This document shows, piece by piece, positions 1-8,865 of a DNA stretch of 64,000 nucleotides. The stretch's first letter is position 1, and each line of letters begins with the position of its first letter. A program made the translations under genes and the position numbers. The stretch covers positions 310,001 through 374,000 of the forward strand of contig NZ_CP011029.1 of NCBI RefSeq assembly GCF_002221525.1, given 5' to 3'. A model generated the notes under the pieces. It worked only from the letters and a program-made list of their open reading frames with translations, was not told where the DNA came from and searched no databases. This DNA is from Pseudoalteromonas espejiana DSM 9414. Lineage in GTDB: Bacteria > Pseudomonadota > Gammaproteobacteria > Enterobacterales > Alteromonadaceae.

Positions 1-1836
1 TACTTCAATCTCAAGCAAACTAGGGGGAATATTTTCTTGTTTAATTTTATTGGCGACTTTTTCAAAGTAACTTGGCTCCATTAGCTCATAAGAAGACACA
101 TTATAAGCAACCGGCAAGTTAACCCCATTACGTTGCAAGCACTTTATTACCGTTAACACCTTATCTAAAATTACGCTGCCTAACTCGCAAATTAACCCAG
201 ATGTTTCGGCAATTTCTATAAACTCGTCAGGGCTAATAAAGCGTCCATTAGTTAACTTCCAGCGTGCAAGCGCCTCAAATCCAATTGTTTTTTGGGTTTG
301 TAGGTTTAACTTAGGTTGTAAAGCAATTTGTAGCTCACCACCTCCTATCGCTGTTCTAAGCTTTGCCATTATCTCGTAGCGACGTGTAATGGCATGAGTT
401 TGTGTTGCTGTGTGCTCTATAAACTTAATTTGGTTATTGTGTGTATCGTTTAAACTTGACTCAGCAAGGCTAATAATTTTCTCTGGAGGTATATTAAGTA
501 CCGAACTTAATTTAAGCGACAGAACCCTAATATCTACAAATTGTTTTACATTTTCAATTTCACAAGTTTGCCTAGATAAGTACGTGTACGTGTCGTCAGG
601 TATTTTACAGTCGTTGCTAATTAGCATTGCAAAGCTACGGTTATTAATTAAGGCAATTCTGGGTAGGTATTTTGAAAACGCGTGATGAATACTTTGATGT
701 ACCAACTGCAGTATTTTTTGGCAAAAGTCATGACCAAAAGTAAACGACTTTTCTTCAAACTGCTGAACCTCAAATACAATTAATTGTGTTTGGTATTGTT
801 CATGTAGGTTCATATTTCTAATTTCTCTTATTAGCCAATTGCGGTTGTGCAAATTAAGAGAGGTTTCTGTGTATGCAAGTTCGGTAAGTTTGTTTAGCAA
901 AGCCATGTTTGAAAAGCCCGTACTAACGTTCTCACTAAACACTTTTAATAAATACCTGTTTTGCTCATTTATGGGGTTATCTGATTTAACAATAGTAATG
1001 TAATTCGTGTTATCTAAACTGGCTGTGTCAAAAAAGAATATACTGTGGGACTCATTAAATACGTGTTTTTTTGACTTTATCGACGTCTGCAGATCGTCAA
1101 ACATAGCTTTGAGTAACAAATTTTCGCTTACTGCTTGGCCTTCAAAGCCATTAAAGCACCCATTGGTTGTTAAAATTACAGGGAGCTGCTCATCGCCACA
1201 AAAACGGTTGGTGCATAAAATGCCGCCGCCTTGGGTAATACCTAAAATATTACTTATTTCGTGTAAAACAGCGCTCGAAAAAGACTGCATATCATGTTTG
1301 CTGTTTATACTTCTTGATGCATCAAGAACAAGTTGTAACCCTTGTTTTGCAGCAGATACTTGCGAAATATAACGCCAAGTTCTCAAGTTGCTAGCTACAA
1401 TAGATTGAAGTTTTTCGGCAGATACGTCTGACTTGTTCCAGTATTCATCAATGTCGAGCGACTTCATTACGCTCTCTTCTGGGGCAAAGCCAGGTTGGCC
1501 TGTTAAAAGTACAATGCGCATATCGGCATTGCCAATAACTTCCCTTATTGTACTAACTAACCTTAACCCAGAGTCGTCGTCTTCCATTACTACATCAATA
1601 AAAGTAAGTGCTATGTCGGGGTGTCGACTAAGCTCAAGTGCGGCCTCAGAAACAGAGTTTGCACTTAAAAGTTTAAGGGTGTAGTCACCCTCAATAGAAA
1701 TGCTATGTAAACTATTTAAAAGCGCTTGCTGGTAATGTATGTCATCTTCAACAGTTAGAATTTTTATAGTTTGGCTATCAGCTTGTACTGATGTTTTTTC
1801 TTCTGAAAATTCAAATAATGCATCATCTTTAGACAT
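1..1836 (-). CDS. Response regulator with EAL (c-di-GMP phosphodiesterase) domain, partial
   Basis: Open frame of 612 codons read leftward from ATG at 1836 and running off the window edge, so the C-terminus is missing. An N-terminal receiver domain is visible, with the phospho-acceptor Asp about residue 81 (FIDVVMEDD) and an acidic pair near the start (VEDD). A middle region of roughly 350 residues resembles DUF3369 followed by a GGDEF-like segment without a clear GGDEF motif. The EAL domain begins near residue 510, with the signature EALARW at about 521-526. EAL domains hydrolyse cyclic-di-GMP; the receiver implies control by a sensor kinase that is not in the window. The EAL catalytic residues beyond the edge cannot be checked, so activity is inferred. 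Architecture confidence is high; the sensory partner is unknown. Confidence 0.88.
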   Translation of the reverse strand, partial: MSKDDALFEFSEEKTSVQADSQTIKILTVEDDIHYQQALLNSLHSISIEGDYTLKLLSANSVSEAALELSRHPDIALTFIDVVMEDDDSGLRLVSTIREVIGNADMRIVLLTGQPGFAPEESVMKSLDIDEYWNKSDVSAEKLQSIVASNLRTWRYISQVSAAKQGLQLVLDASRSINSKHDMQSFSSAVLHEISNILGITQGGGILCTNRFCGDEQLPVILTTNGCFNGFEGQAVSENLLLKAMFDDLQTSIKSKKHVFNESHSIFFFDTASLDNTNYITIVKSDNPINEQNRYLLKVFSENVSTGFSNMALLNKLTELAYTETSLNLHNRNWLIREIRNMNLHEQYQTQLIVFEVQQFEEKSFTFGHDFCQKILQLVHQSIHHAFSKYLPRIALINNRSFAMLISNDCKIPDDTYTYLSRQTCEIENVKQFVDIRVLSLKLSSVLNIPPEKIISLAESSLNDTHNNQIKFIEHTATQTHAITRRYEIMAKLRTAIGGGELQIALQPKLNLQTQKTIGFEALARWKLTNGRFISPDEFIEIAETSGLICELGSVILDKVLTVIKCLQRNGVNLPVAYNVSSYELMEPSYFEKVANKIKQENIPPSLLEIEV

Positions 1837-2270
1837 TTCGTCTCGCTTAATAGTTTTATAAGTTAACAGTTATTTAAAGACATAAAGTGTAATTATAAAA
1901 ACGGCGGCGTTAGTATTTTTAATCGCTAAAAATAAGTGTAGAAGAGGGGCGGCAAGGTGTCTACTTCGAGAATATGAAAGCCAAACTAAATTATTTTTTC
2001 ACCTGTTTTGCTTAAAAATACAGTGTAATGTTATTAGTTTTAAATTTTTATTTGTTACTAAAGTGTGTGATTTATATATGCTGTGTGTTTTTTATGGAGG
2101 ATTAAGCAATATTAATTTGTTCATCAAGAAGTGTGGCTAATCAGTTTATGAGTACAATTGAAAACTACTTTACTCAGGCGCTAGTTATTTGATAAAAAAT
2201 AAAATAATGCTTTTAGCAAAACACAATTTAGTGTGCTTTCAATCAACAAAAGCAAATAAAAAGGCTAACT
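1837..2270. other. Intergenic region, divergent promoters only
   Basis: AT-rich 434-bp stretch between the start of the EAL regulator (minus) and the start of the DUF4019 gene (plus). It must hold both promoters. I see no convincing ORF, long inverted repeat or RNA gene. The plus-strand gene has only a modest purine-rich ribosome site (AAAAAGG) about 9 bases before its ATG. Confidence 0.5.
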
Positions 2271-2666
2271 ATGAAAACCATATTTGTAATATTGAGTTTG
2301 TTTATTAGTACTGAAGTATTGGCACAAAATACTAAAAATATGCCAGCGGCTATAAACTGGTTGCAGCTAATAGATGCGGGCGAATATACAAAAAGCTGGC
2401 AGCAAGCTGATGTATTATTTAAATCGCAACTGAGTAAAACTAATTGGCGTGACGCACTTAACTCAGTGCGTGCGCCATTGGGAAAAGTGGTTTCTCGCAG
2501 CCAAATTAGCGCGCAAGATTACTCTTCTTTACCTGGAGCCCCAAAAGGGGAGTACCTGATTGTGCAGTTTAAAACACAGTTTATTGCTGCAACCCCCTCC
2601 ATAGAAACCCTCACACTAAGTAAAAGTAGCGGCCAGTGGCGCGCTGTGGGCTATTTTATTAAATAA
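2271..2666 (+). CDS. Exported DUF4019 domain protein
   Basis: 131-residue protein with a clear Sec signal peptide (residues 1-18, cleavage near VLAQ) and a single small domain. The spacing and motifs of the domain match the DUF4019 family: an early W-x-x-x-D-x-G-x-Y-x-x-x-W segment (NWLQLIDAGEYTKSW), a central RxPLGKVxSR segment, and a C-terminal GQWRAVGYFI. DUF4019 proteins are small periplasmic proteins of unknown function, usually encoded singly as here. It is convergent with the following LysR gene, 17 bp away, with no clear terminator between. The family call is from pattern memory; no catalytic role is claimed. Confidence 0.8.
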   Translation: MKTIFVILSLFISTEVLAQNTKNMPAAINWLQLIDAGEYTKSWQQADVLFKSQLSKTNWRDALNSVRAPLGKVVSRSQISAQDYSSLPGAPKGEYLIVQFKTQFIAATPSIETLTLSKSSGQWRAVGYFIK

Positions 2667-2683
2667 GCGTTTAAGTTAAATAG

Positions 2684-3583
2684 TTATTTTGCGTATTTAT
2701 TAATATTAGAAAAAGCCATAAGCACATCGCGCGCATAATTAAGCCTAGGGTGAGCTAAAGCGCCTTTACGCCACGCCAAATATAAATTGTTTTCAGGGCC
2801 TTGTGGGCCTAACTTAATTAACCTTCCTGATTGAATATCGTCGTGACATAAATAATCCGGCAGCACAGTGTAGCCAACGCCTGTTCTAACAATGCCAGCC
2901 AAGGCACGTATGTCGGGGCAGCGGGCGATTATTTTTGACGTACAGCTTTGTTTAAATACGGTATCAAAATACTGGCGAATAAGCGGTAATTGACTGTCGT
3001 AACTAACCACTGGCAACGTATTTAAAAGTGCTGGTGTAATGGTTTGACCCTCTAAACTTTGCGCTAATAAACGGTGCGCCACCAGTACAAGTTCTTCGCT
3101 GTCGAGTACTTCATAATCGTAAATTTTGTTATCGGGCAGGGAAGCTGTAATAGCCATATCGGCAACGCCGGTGTCGAGCGCAGAATAAATTTGTTCGCGA
3201 TTGCCAGGCAGTACCACTACATCCACATTGCCCGCTTGTAATAAGTTAGCCAATTGCGCAGAAGCCACATAGCTTATATATTCAGCCGGCCCTGCAAGTG
3301 TAATTGTACCGCTTACATCGCTTGAGCGAGTACGTACAGAAGCCACTTTTTGTTCTATGGCATCAAGGTGGTTAGCCACTTGGCCTGCTAAATCGTGGGC
3401 TGCATTACTTGGTTCTACACCCCGATGGCGGCGTTCAAACAAAGACTTACCAACCACCGACTCCATAGTTTGTATATGTGCGGTGGCTGCAGGTTGCGAT
3501 AATCCTAAATTTTTAGCTGCACGAGAAATATTTCTACAGCGGTAAACTTCAACAAAGGTGCGTAGTTGAACAAAGTAAGACAT
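2684..3583 (-). CDS. LysR-family transcriptional regulator
   Basis: 299-residue protein with an N-terminal winged helix-turn-helix at residues 1-60 (RTFVEVYRCRNISRAAKNLG followed by LSQPAATAHIQ) and a LysR substrate-binding domain from about 90 onward, including the C-terminal GVGYTVLPDYL signature. It is divergent from the yqhD-type dehydrogenase, with about 216 bp between the starts. That is the classic arrangement for a LysR regulator controlling its neighbour, so it probably senses a carbonyl compound or a product of that enzyme (inference). In Escherichia coli yqhD is controlled by the AraC-type YqhC instead, so this would be a regulator replacement. Length is normal for the family. Confidence 0.9.
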   Translation of the reverse strand: MSYFVQLRTFVEVYRCRNISRAAKNLGLSQPAATAHIQTMESVVGKSLFERRHRGVEPSNAAHDLAGQVANHLDAIEQKVASVRTRSSDVSGTITLAGPAEYISYVASAQLANLLQAGNVDVVVLPGNREQIYSALDTGVADMAITASLPDNKIYDYEVLDSEELVLVAHRLLAQSLEGQTITPALLNTLPVVSYDSQLPLIRQYFDTVFKQSCTSKIIARCPDIRALAGIVRTGVGYTVLPDYLCHDDIQSGRLIKLGPQGPENNLYLAWRKGALAHPRLNYARDVLMAFSNINKYAK

Positions 3584-3765
3584 AAATGTTTGGTATCAGA
3601 AATCCGATAGGTAAAGCAAGATTAACTGAATTCTACTTATTGTAAAGAGCGCGTACACTTGCCCTCATCCAAAGATTAAACGTTATCGTATTTATTTTAT
3701 AAATTTGGCAATTAATGACTTGTAAGTTAAAGATTAACTCCCATTTTATAAAGCAATGAGCACAA

Positions 3766-3778
3766 GGGGCTAAGCCCC
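3766..3778 (+). promoter_or_regulatory. Short GC hairpin upstream of the yqhD start
   Basis: GGGGC-TAA-GCCCC, a five-pair stem with a three-base loop in an otherwise AT-rich leader, 21 bases before the yqhD ATG. It lies close to the ribosome site and could affect translation, or could simply be a small operator-like palindrome. Only the inverted repeat itself is seen; function is speculation. Confidence 0.35.
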
Positions 3779-3799
3779 GTAACCAAGTAGAGTACAAAT

Positions 3800-4954
3800 A
3801 TGTTAAATTTTGCATTTAAAAACCGCACCGAGATTTTATTCGGCAAAGATCAAATTAATGAGATCGCAAGCCGCGTACCTAGCGAAGGCAAGGTAATGTT
3901 TTTATACGGTGGTGGTTCTATCAAAAAGAACGGCGTATATGACGATGTAGTAAATGCACTTAAAGGTGTAGATTTTGTTGAGTTTTCGGGTGTTGAACCA
4001 AACCCAACTTACGAAACGCTTTCTAAAGCAGTTGAACTTGTAAAAGAGCAGAACGTTACGTTTATTTTAGCTGTAGGCGGTGGCAGTGTAATTGACGGTG
4101 CTAAATACGTAGCCGCAGCTGCAAATTACGATGGCGATGGCTGGGACATTTTAGTAAATGGCGCAGAAGTAAAAAGCGCACTCCCTATTGGTGCGGTATT
4201 AACGCTTCCGGCAACAGGTTCAGAAAGTAACGGCAACTCGGTTGTTACCCGTAAAGAAACGCAGCAAAAACGCGCCTTTGGTACACCAATAGTGCAATCG
4301 CAGTTTGCAGTGTTAGACCCACAGTACACATTCTCGCTACCTACTCGTCAAATTTCTAATGGTGTAGTTGATGCGTTTGTACACGTTATTGAGCAATACT
4401 TAACGTACCCAGTAAATGCTCCACTGCAAGACCGTTTTGCAGAAGGTATTTTATCAACGCTAATTGAGCAAGGCCCTAAAGCCCTAGAAAACCCAGAAGA
4501 TTACGACGTACGTGCAAACGTAATGTGGTCGGCAACTATGGCGTTAAATGGTTTAATTGGCCAAGGTGTTCCACAAGATTGGTCTACGCATATGATTGGC
4601 CACGAGTTAACAGCGCTATATAACTTAGACCACGCTGTAACGCTTGCTATTGTATTACCGCCACTTATGTTTGTTCAACAAGAGCAAAAACGCGCCAAAA
4701 TCATCCAATTAGGTGAGCGTGTATTTGGCCTAAATATGGAAGACAAAAACGAGCTGATTGATGCAACCATTAAACATACTCAAGACTTTTTTGAGCAAAT
4801 GGGCATTAAAACAAAACTTGGCGATTACGACCTAGGTGAAGAAGCCGTTGAAGCGGTTGGCAACAACCTTGACCGTAACGGCATGACAGCCCTTGGTGAA
4901 CATGGCGATATTGACGTTGCTAAAGCAAAGAAAATTTTAAGCTTAGCGCTTTAA
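3800..4954 (+). CDS. yqhD: NADPH-dependent iron-containing alcohol/aldehyde dehydrogenase, YqhD type
   Basis: 384 residues, closely matching E. coli YqhD in length and block order: ILFGK at the N-terminus, YGGGSIKK and VGGGSVIDGAKY (cofactor-binding glycine motifs), GVEPNPTYETL, LTLPATGSESN, VVDAFVHVIEQY and THMIGHELTALYNLDHA. The metal ligands of this group-III family (Asp, His, His, His) can be placed in the last two blocks. The enzyme reduces toxic aldehydes such as glyoxal-type and lipid-derived short-chain aldehydes using NADPH, in the cytoplasm. It is a monocistron with a terminator right after it and a divergent LysR gene before it, so it is probably induced by carbonyl stress through that regulator. 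A weak AGAG ribosome site precedes the ATG. Confidence 0.93.
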   Translation: MLNFAFKNRTEILFGKDQINEIASRVPSEGKVMFLYGGGSIKKNGVYDDVVNALKGVDFVEFSGVEPNPTYETLSKAVELVKEQNVTFILAVGGGSVIDGAKYVAAAANYDGDGWDILVNGAEVKSALPIGAVLTLPATGSESNGNSVVTRKETQQKRAFGTPIVQSQFAVLDPQYTFSLPTRQISNGVVDAFVHVIEQYLTYPVNAPLQDRFAEGILSTLIEQGPKALENPEDYDVRANVMWSATMALNGLIGQGVPQDWSTHMIGHELTALYNLDHAVTLAIVLPPLMFVQQEQKRAKIIQLGERVFGLNMEDKNELIDATIKHTQDFFEQMGIKTKLGDYDLGEEAVEAVGNNLDRNGMTALGEHGDIDVAKAKKILSLAL

Positions 4955-4968
4955 TTTAATACTAAAAC

Positions 4969-4998
4969 AAAAAATGGCGCTTTTTAGCGTCATTTTTT
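4969..4998 (+). terminator. Rho-independent terminator after yqhD
   Basis: Stem TGGCGCT / AGCGTCA (one G-T pair) closed by a T-rich loop and flanked by A-run and T-run, 15 bp after the yqhD stop. The symmetric A/T flanks mean it could act in both directions. Confidence 0.8.
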
Positions 4999-5102
4999 AT
5001 GCTTAAAAAGCGAAAAGCTAGACCAATTTTATATTTAAGATATTGAATAACAAACTAAAATCATGCTACTTTTGGGGATTAATTTAAAGGAGTACCCCAA
5101 GT

Positions 5103-5696
5103 ATGGACACCCAAATAGACTTTACTACCTACACGTTAGATGAGCTTTATTCTAGCGCAAAAGTAATTGACCGAGAACGCTTCCCTGAGCGCGCAAAAGA
5201 AATAGATGAGCTAATTAAAACCCGAGAAGCGCAAGAGCTCACACAAAATACCGACTCAAAAATAGTGGGTGAACAAGCATCACGCGGGGACAGGCTTGTT
5301 GCTGCCATTATTGACGGCCTAATAGGAATCGCTTTTACTGTACCTTTAATTATGTATATCGGCTTTGATAGCTTAATGCAGCCAACCCTTGGGTTATCTT
5401 TGTTTTTTTTGGGCTTTGGTGTATTTGGCGTGTTAGTGCTTCATGGCTACCTTGTTTATCACCGCGGACAAACTATTGGTAAATACTGTATGTCTATTCG
5501 TATAGAAAACCTAGACGGCACACAAGCAAGTTTTACAACTATTTACTTTAAACGCATGTTACCTATGCAGCTGTTATCATTGGCCCCTTCGGTAGGTCAG
5601 TTTATTGTTGGATTTGTAAACCCTGCATTTATATTTGGAAAAGATAAACGCTGTTTACATGACCATATAGCAGGAACCAAAGTGAGTAATATTTAG
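5103..5696 (+). CDS. RDD-family membrane protein
   Basis: 197 residues. The first 60 are hydrophilic. They are followed by the RDD signature region (ASRGDRLVAAIIDGLIG, residues about 59-75) leading into three predicted membrane helices, with the conserved HRGQTIGKY segment between helices 2 and 3 and a C-terminal DKRCLHDHIAGTKV. RDD proteins are inner-membrane proteins, some implicated in ion or sodium/proton exchange, but most are uncharacterised. A good AAGGAG ribosome site sits upstream of the ATG. It is a stand-alone gene after the yqhD terminator. The soluble N-terminal extension is the only unusual part. Confidence 0.9.
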   Translation: MDTQIDFTTYTLDELYSSAKVIDRERFPERAKEIDELIKTREAQELTQNTDSKIVGEQASRGDRLVAAIIDGLIGIAFTVPLIMYIGFDSLMQPTLGLSLFFLGFGVFGVLVLHGYLVYHRGQTIGKYCMSIRIENLDGTQASFTTIYFKRMLPMQLLSLAPSVGQFIVGFVNPAFIFGKDKRCLHDHIAGTKVSNI

Positions 5697-5842
5697 TACT
5701 AGCAATACTCAGCGAAGGATAATGTTTTACTGTGGTGCACATGCAAGTGTTCATGACGTTTACCTAGCTAATACCAACAAAGGCTGCAATTAACCAAGCG
5801 AGTTTATTATTTAACTCACGATATTGCTTACAGGGACTTACC

Positions 5843-6166
5843 ATGCGCGGCTTTTTATTATTTATTGGTTACTCATCTTATATTGGAAGTGTGGGCGATG
5901 GTTTACTTGGCTTGTATGCACTATGGGTTTTAATCAGTAATAATTTAGCACTTTTGAGCTTATCGCTTAATGACTTTTTAGCGCAGTATGTTGAGTTTAT
6001 TTATTGGGTGAAGCAGGTTGCGCTTTATGTAATGCCCCAAGGCTTTGCCAATTGGTTATTTGGTATTCCTGCTGTTGTTTACTTTCCCGTACGTATATTA
6101 ATGAGTCTAACAATTGGTTGGTGGGCACTAAAAAAAGCAGCTCAGCTAAAAACAAAAAATGTGTAA
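5843..6166 (+). CDS. Small hypothetical membrane protein
   Basis: 107 residues, not recognised. Three hydrophobic segments are visible (about 2-32, 46-64 and 70-94), with two Trp-rich stretches (IYWVKQ; GWWALKK) and a basic C-terminal tail, so it is probably a three-helix inner-membrane protein with the C-terminus inside. It lies between the RDD gene and the UPF0126 gene, each separated by more than 140 bp, so no operon is evident. The frame is clean with plausible codon use, which supports a real gene. Confidence 0.6.
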   Translation: MRGFLLFIGYSSYIGSVGDGLLGLYALWVLISNNLALLSLSLNDFLAQYVEFIYWVKQVALYVMPQGFANWLFGIPAVVYFPVRILMSLTIGWWALKKAAQLKTKNV

Positions 6167-6355
6167 AAACTACTCACTTTTAAAATAATTACCTTTTTAA
6201 ATATTACATTTTATTAGGCCTGACCTACAACTGCGTTAAACGTTTTCTACTGTATTGTTTTTAAATAACATTTTTAAATCCACTTTTCGCTTTTGCTAAT
6301 TATTTTTGGCACATAAGTTGATGCACTCATTTATAAATTTTTAAAAGGACTGCAC

Positions 6356-6991
6356 ATGACCGCTGAATATTTTATGGTGTTGGGGCTGCTTGGGGTGGCA
6401 TTTTTTTCGGTAGCAGGTGCATTGCTCGGCTATGAAAAAAGCATAAGTGGTTTTGGTGTAGTGGTGGTAGCAACTGTTACTGCTTTAGGTGGCGGCACGC
6501 TAAGAGACATACTTTTAGATAAACCTATATTTTGGATAGCCACGCCTGAGTATTTATACTCAACATACGCCGCTATTATTGCCACCATATTTTTTGTGCG
6601 CTACTTACCTCATGTAAATAACTATTACTTTTTATTAGTCGATGCCATAGGTATGGCCTTATTTAATATTATGGGGATAGAAAAAGCCTTAATAAGCGGC
6701 ACAGGTATGGTAATAGCGATAACAATGGGTATCACCACCGGGATTTTTGGCGGCCTAATACGAGACGTAATTTGCCGCGAAGTACCCTCAGTTATGCGAA
6801 ACGAACCCTATGCTTCAGCGTGTTTAGCTGGCGGCTTAGTTTATGCTGCGCTGTTTACCATAGAAGTCGATTACATTTGGTGTATTTTAGGCTCACTTTT
6901 TACCACTGTATTTTTAAGATTAGGCTCGCTTCATTGGGGTTGGCACTTAACTATTTTCAGAAAAAAAGATTTCAAAAATCAAAGTGATTAG
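6356..6991 (+). CDS. UPF0126 / TRIC-type membrane protein (glycine transporter-like)
   Basis: 211 residues with two internal repeats of three helices each. Each repeat ends in a glycine-rich turn followed by Arg-Asp: ALGGGTLRDILLDK around residue 42 and IFGGLIRDVICRE around 131. That duplicated G-G-x-x-R-D pattern defines the YicG/YadS UPF0126 family, structurally related to trimeric intracellular cation channels. A role in cation or glycine passage is known for some members only. An AAAAGGA ribosome site precedes the ATG. The gene end overlaps the end of the convergent GNAT pseudogene by 4 bp. Confidence 0.88.
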   Translation: MTAEYFMVLGLLGVAFFSVAGALLGYEKSISGFGVVVVATVTALGGGTLRDILLDKPIFWIATPEYLYSTYAAIIATIFFVRYLPHVNNYYFLLVDAIGMALFNIMGIEKALISGTGMVIAITMGITTGIFGGLIRDVICREVPSVMRNEPYASACLAGGLVYAALFTIEVDYIWCILGSLFTTVFLRLGSLHWGWHLTIFRKKDFKNQSD

Positions 6992-7368
6992 GTTTTTAGG
7001 CGGGAGTTATTAATTGGCTGAGTTTGCATATGGTACTCATAGTTATCTTCTCCAGTGATCTTAAAACCTAGTCGTGTATAAAGTGCTTTAGCAGGATTAT
7101 TTTTAAGTACTGTTAATTTGATAGGCTTTAACTTTGCAGTTTTAATTACTTGCTCAATAACGCCTCTGCCGTAGCCCTTATTTTGATGGTTGGGGTGTAT
7201 TTGTAACTGCATTATTTCAATGTGGCTACCCTATATCTTATACTTTAACGCACCTATGGTTTCACCATTAAACTGTATGAGATGAGAGCAATCGTATTGC
7301 TCGTCAACCCTTTCATTATGCTGTTGCTCAGTTAAAAATAAGCTGGCCACCTCAAGGTGCTCTACCAT
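6988..7368 (-). pseudogene. GNAT acetyltransferase broken by an in-frame TAG
   Basis: Reading leftward from ATG at 7368, 45 codons run to TAG at 7233-7231. The same frame then continues without interruption to the stop at 6988. The parts before and after the stop join into one GNAT protein: beta-strand residues GETIGALKYK before the stop, then the acetyl-CoA loop QLQIHPNHQNKGYGRGVIEQ and the typical C-terminus ALYTRLGFKITGEDNYEYHM. The downstream piece has a possible internal Met (from 7212), but it would lack the N-terminal half of the fold. A single base change explains the break. The N-terminus is also short for the family, since an upstream stop lies nine codons before the ATG. This is either real decay or a sequencing error. 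Confidence 0.8.
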
Positions 7369-7428
7369 AGTAAGTTTTCTAAGATTCAATTAATAACCTG
7401 AGCTCTGGCTAATAAATCTATCTCAAAC

Positions 7429-7523
7429 AGCTATTTTTAGCGCTAACTGCGTTGAATTTACTTGCAATAGGCTAGCTATTGACGCGCAAATTCGCCTTGT
7501 TTTCACTTAAAATTTCTAGCTAG
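7429..7523. repeat. Long imperfect palindrome, probable dispersed repeat
   Basis: Intergenic inverted repeat of about 95 bp. The centre is CAATAGGCTAGCTATTG. Moving outward, GAATTT pairs with AAATTC, and the edges carry AGCTA / TAGCT with T-rich/A-rich arms. It is GC-richer than its surroundings and has no ORF. It resembles palindromic intergenic repeats I associate with Alteromonadales genomes, but only one copy is in this window, so the family status is inference. The rest of the 7369-7724 gap shows only AT-rich leader for the next gene. Confidence 0.5.
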
Positions 7524-7724
7524 AGAAACTAGACCCAGTAACATTACTAGCCAAACTATATTTAAATCTCTTAACCAAAGCTCAGGTTAAACCTTTTTCG
7601 CGCGTGGCTTTTGTAAACGTAAAAGCCAAAATGACCTTCCTTGTATTAAAAGTTTAACTTTAGTTGAATTACTTTTTGTAAAAATAAGGTCTTTGTTAGC
7701 CATTACAGATTTAATGGGCACACA

Positions 7725-8564
7725 ATGAACTTAACACACACAAATAACGCACTCACCTTTTTACTAACACTCAGCTTTGCATTACTTGGCGTATCGTTTA
7801 CTTTAGGTGCAAACCCAAACACACTTTCAGCTACCTTTAGTTTTTATAAACTTGATACCTTACTTAGTGTAAACACATTAGGTTTACTCACAGGCACTGC
7901 AATGATTGCGCTGGCAGCCACCACCTTGGCTGCGCATTTAAAATTAATAAAGCCTGTGCCCGCACTTATACTCGCATTAGTTGTTAGCATAGTGCCTTTA
8001 CTTACTTTATTAGCCAGCAACCGTTGGATGGCCCAGTTAGGCGGCTTTCCAATTATTGGCAGTGGGCAAGGCATTATTAAATACTTTGCAGTCATCCCTT
8101 TGTATTTATTTTTGTTTTATAAAAATAAGCTAACAGACAAACAACACGTACTTTTAAACTTTATACCGGTTGCTATGGTTTTACTGTGGATTGGCGGCAT
8201 GAAATTTTATGAGTTTGAAGCCAAAGCCATTGTAAGCCTAGTAGAAACCTCACCGTTTATGTCGTGGTTATACACGGTATTTAGTGTACAAGGCGCATCA
8301 AACGTAATTGGTGGGTTTGATGTATTATTTGCAGTGCTTCTTGGCGCGGGTATTTTAATTAACAATAAAAAGCTTATTATTGTTAGTGGTTTAGCGTGTT
8401 TGAGCGTATTTTTAATGACCCAAACATTTTTAATTACCGCAAACGGCGCGTTTAGCTCAAGCACGGTATTAGAGCGTTTAGGGCAATTTGTAATTAAAGA
8501 TTTATGGTATGTAGGCAACTTAGTTGTTATTGCCACTTTAATGCTATCTAAACCAGCTAAATAA
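7725..8564 (+). CDS. DUF417 (YkgB/RclC-like) membrane protein with extra N-terminal helices
   Basis: 279 residues, about eight hydrophobic helices. The C-terminal two-thirds matches the DUF417 family of RclC/YkgB: WIGGMKFYEFEAKAIVSLVE, SPFMSWLY, a NVIGGFDVLFAVLLGAGIL helix and FLMTQTFLIT. E. coli RclC belongs to a reactive-chlorine resistance operon; the biochemical role is unknown. Family members are usually near 190 residues, so the first ~100 residues (three helices) are an extension that may be a degenerate duplication. The next gene, encoding a Rof-like protein, begins 15 bp downstream and is probably cotranscribed. Confidence 0.75.
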   Translation: MNLTHTNNALTFLLTLSFALLGVSFTLGANPNTLSATFSFYKLDTLLSVNTLGLLTGTAMIALAATTLAAHLKLIKPVPALILALVVSIVPLLTLLASNRWMAQLGGFPIIGSGQGIIKYFAVIPLYLFLFYKNKLTDKQHVLLNFIPVAMVLLWIGGMKFYEFEAKAIVSLVETSPFMSWLYTVFSVQGASNVIGGFDVLFAVLLGAGILINNKKLIIVSGLACLSVFLMTQTFLITANGAFSSSTVLERLGQFVIKDLWYVGNLVVIATLMLSKPAK

Positions 8565-8579
8565 TATAAAGAGAACTTT

Positions 8580-8831
8580 ATGATCAGTTGCAACCATTAC
8601 GATTACATCGAAATTGCCTGTATGCACCATTTAAGCGTTGAGCTTATTTTAAAAAATGGCGATGGTGTATGTGGCGTAGCAACTGATACAAAACGCAATG
8701 CACTTAAACAAGAGTGCATTGCCATTAATGTAAGTGGCGAGCTAAAGCTTATTGTGCTCACTACAATTAGTATACTTAAAGCGCGTGAAAGTAATCCTTA
8801 CTTTGATCATGTGAACTTTGATGTTAAGTAA
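8580..8831 (+). CDS. rof: Rof-like Rho-binding antiterminator
   Basis: 83 residues. It resembles E. coli Rof (YaeO) in size and pattern: an N-terminal ISCNHYDYIEIACMHHLSV segment like the Rof consensus CxxYDxLExACxHH, a central LILKNGD strand and a C-terminal strand carrying LKLIVLTTISIL. Rof binds the Rho hexamer near its primary RNA site and inhibits termination. The gene starts 15 bp after the DUF417 gene with an AAAGAG ribosome site, so the two look like an operon. A hairpin follows the stop. Confidence 0.82.
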   Translation: MISCNHYDYIEIACMHHLSVELILKNGDGVCGVATDTKRNALKQECIAINVSGELKLIVLTTISILKARESNPYFDHVNFDVK

Positions 8832-8865
8832 ATACCTTACCTATTCGTTTTATCATAAATACCTC

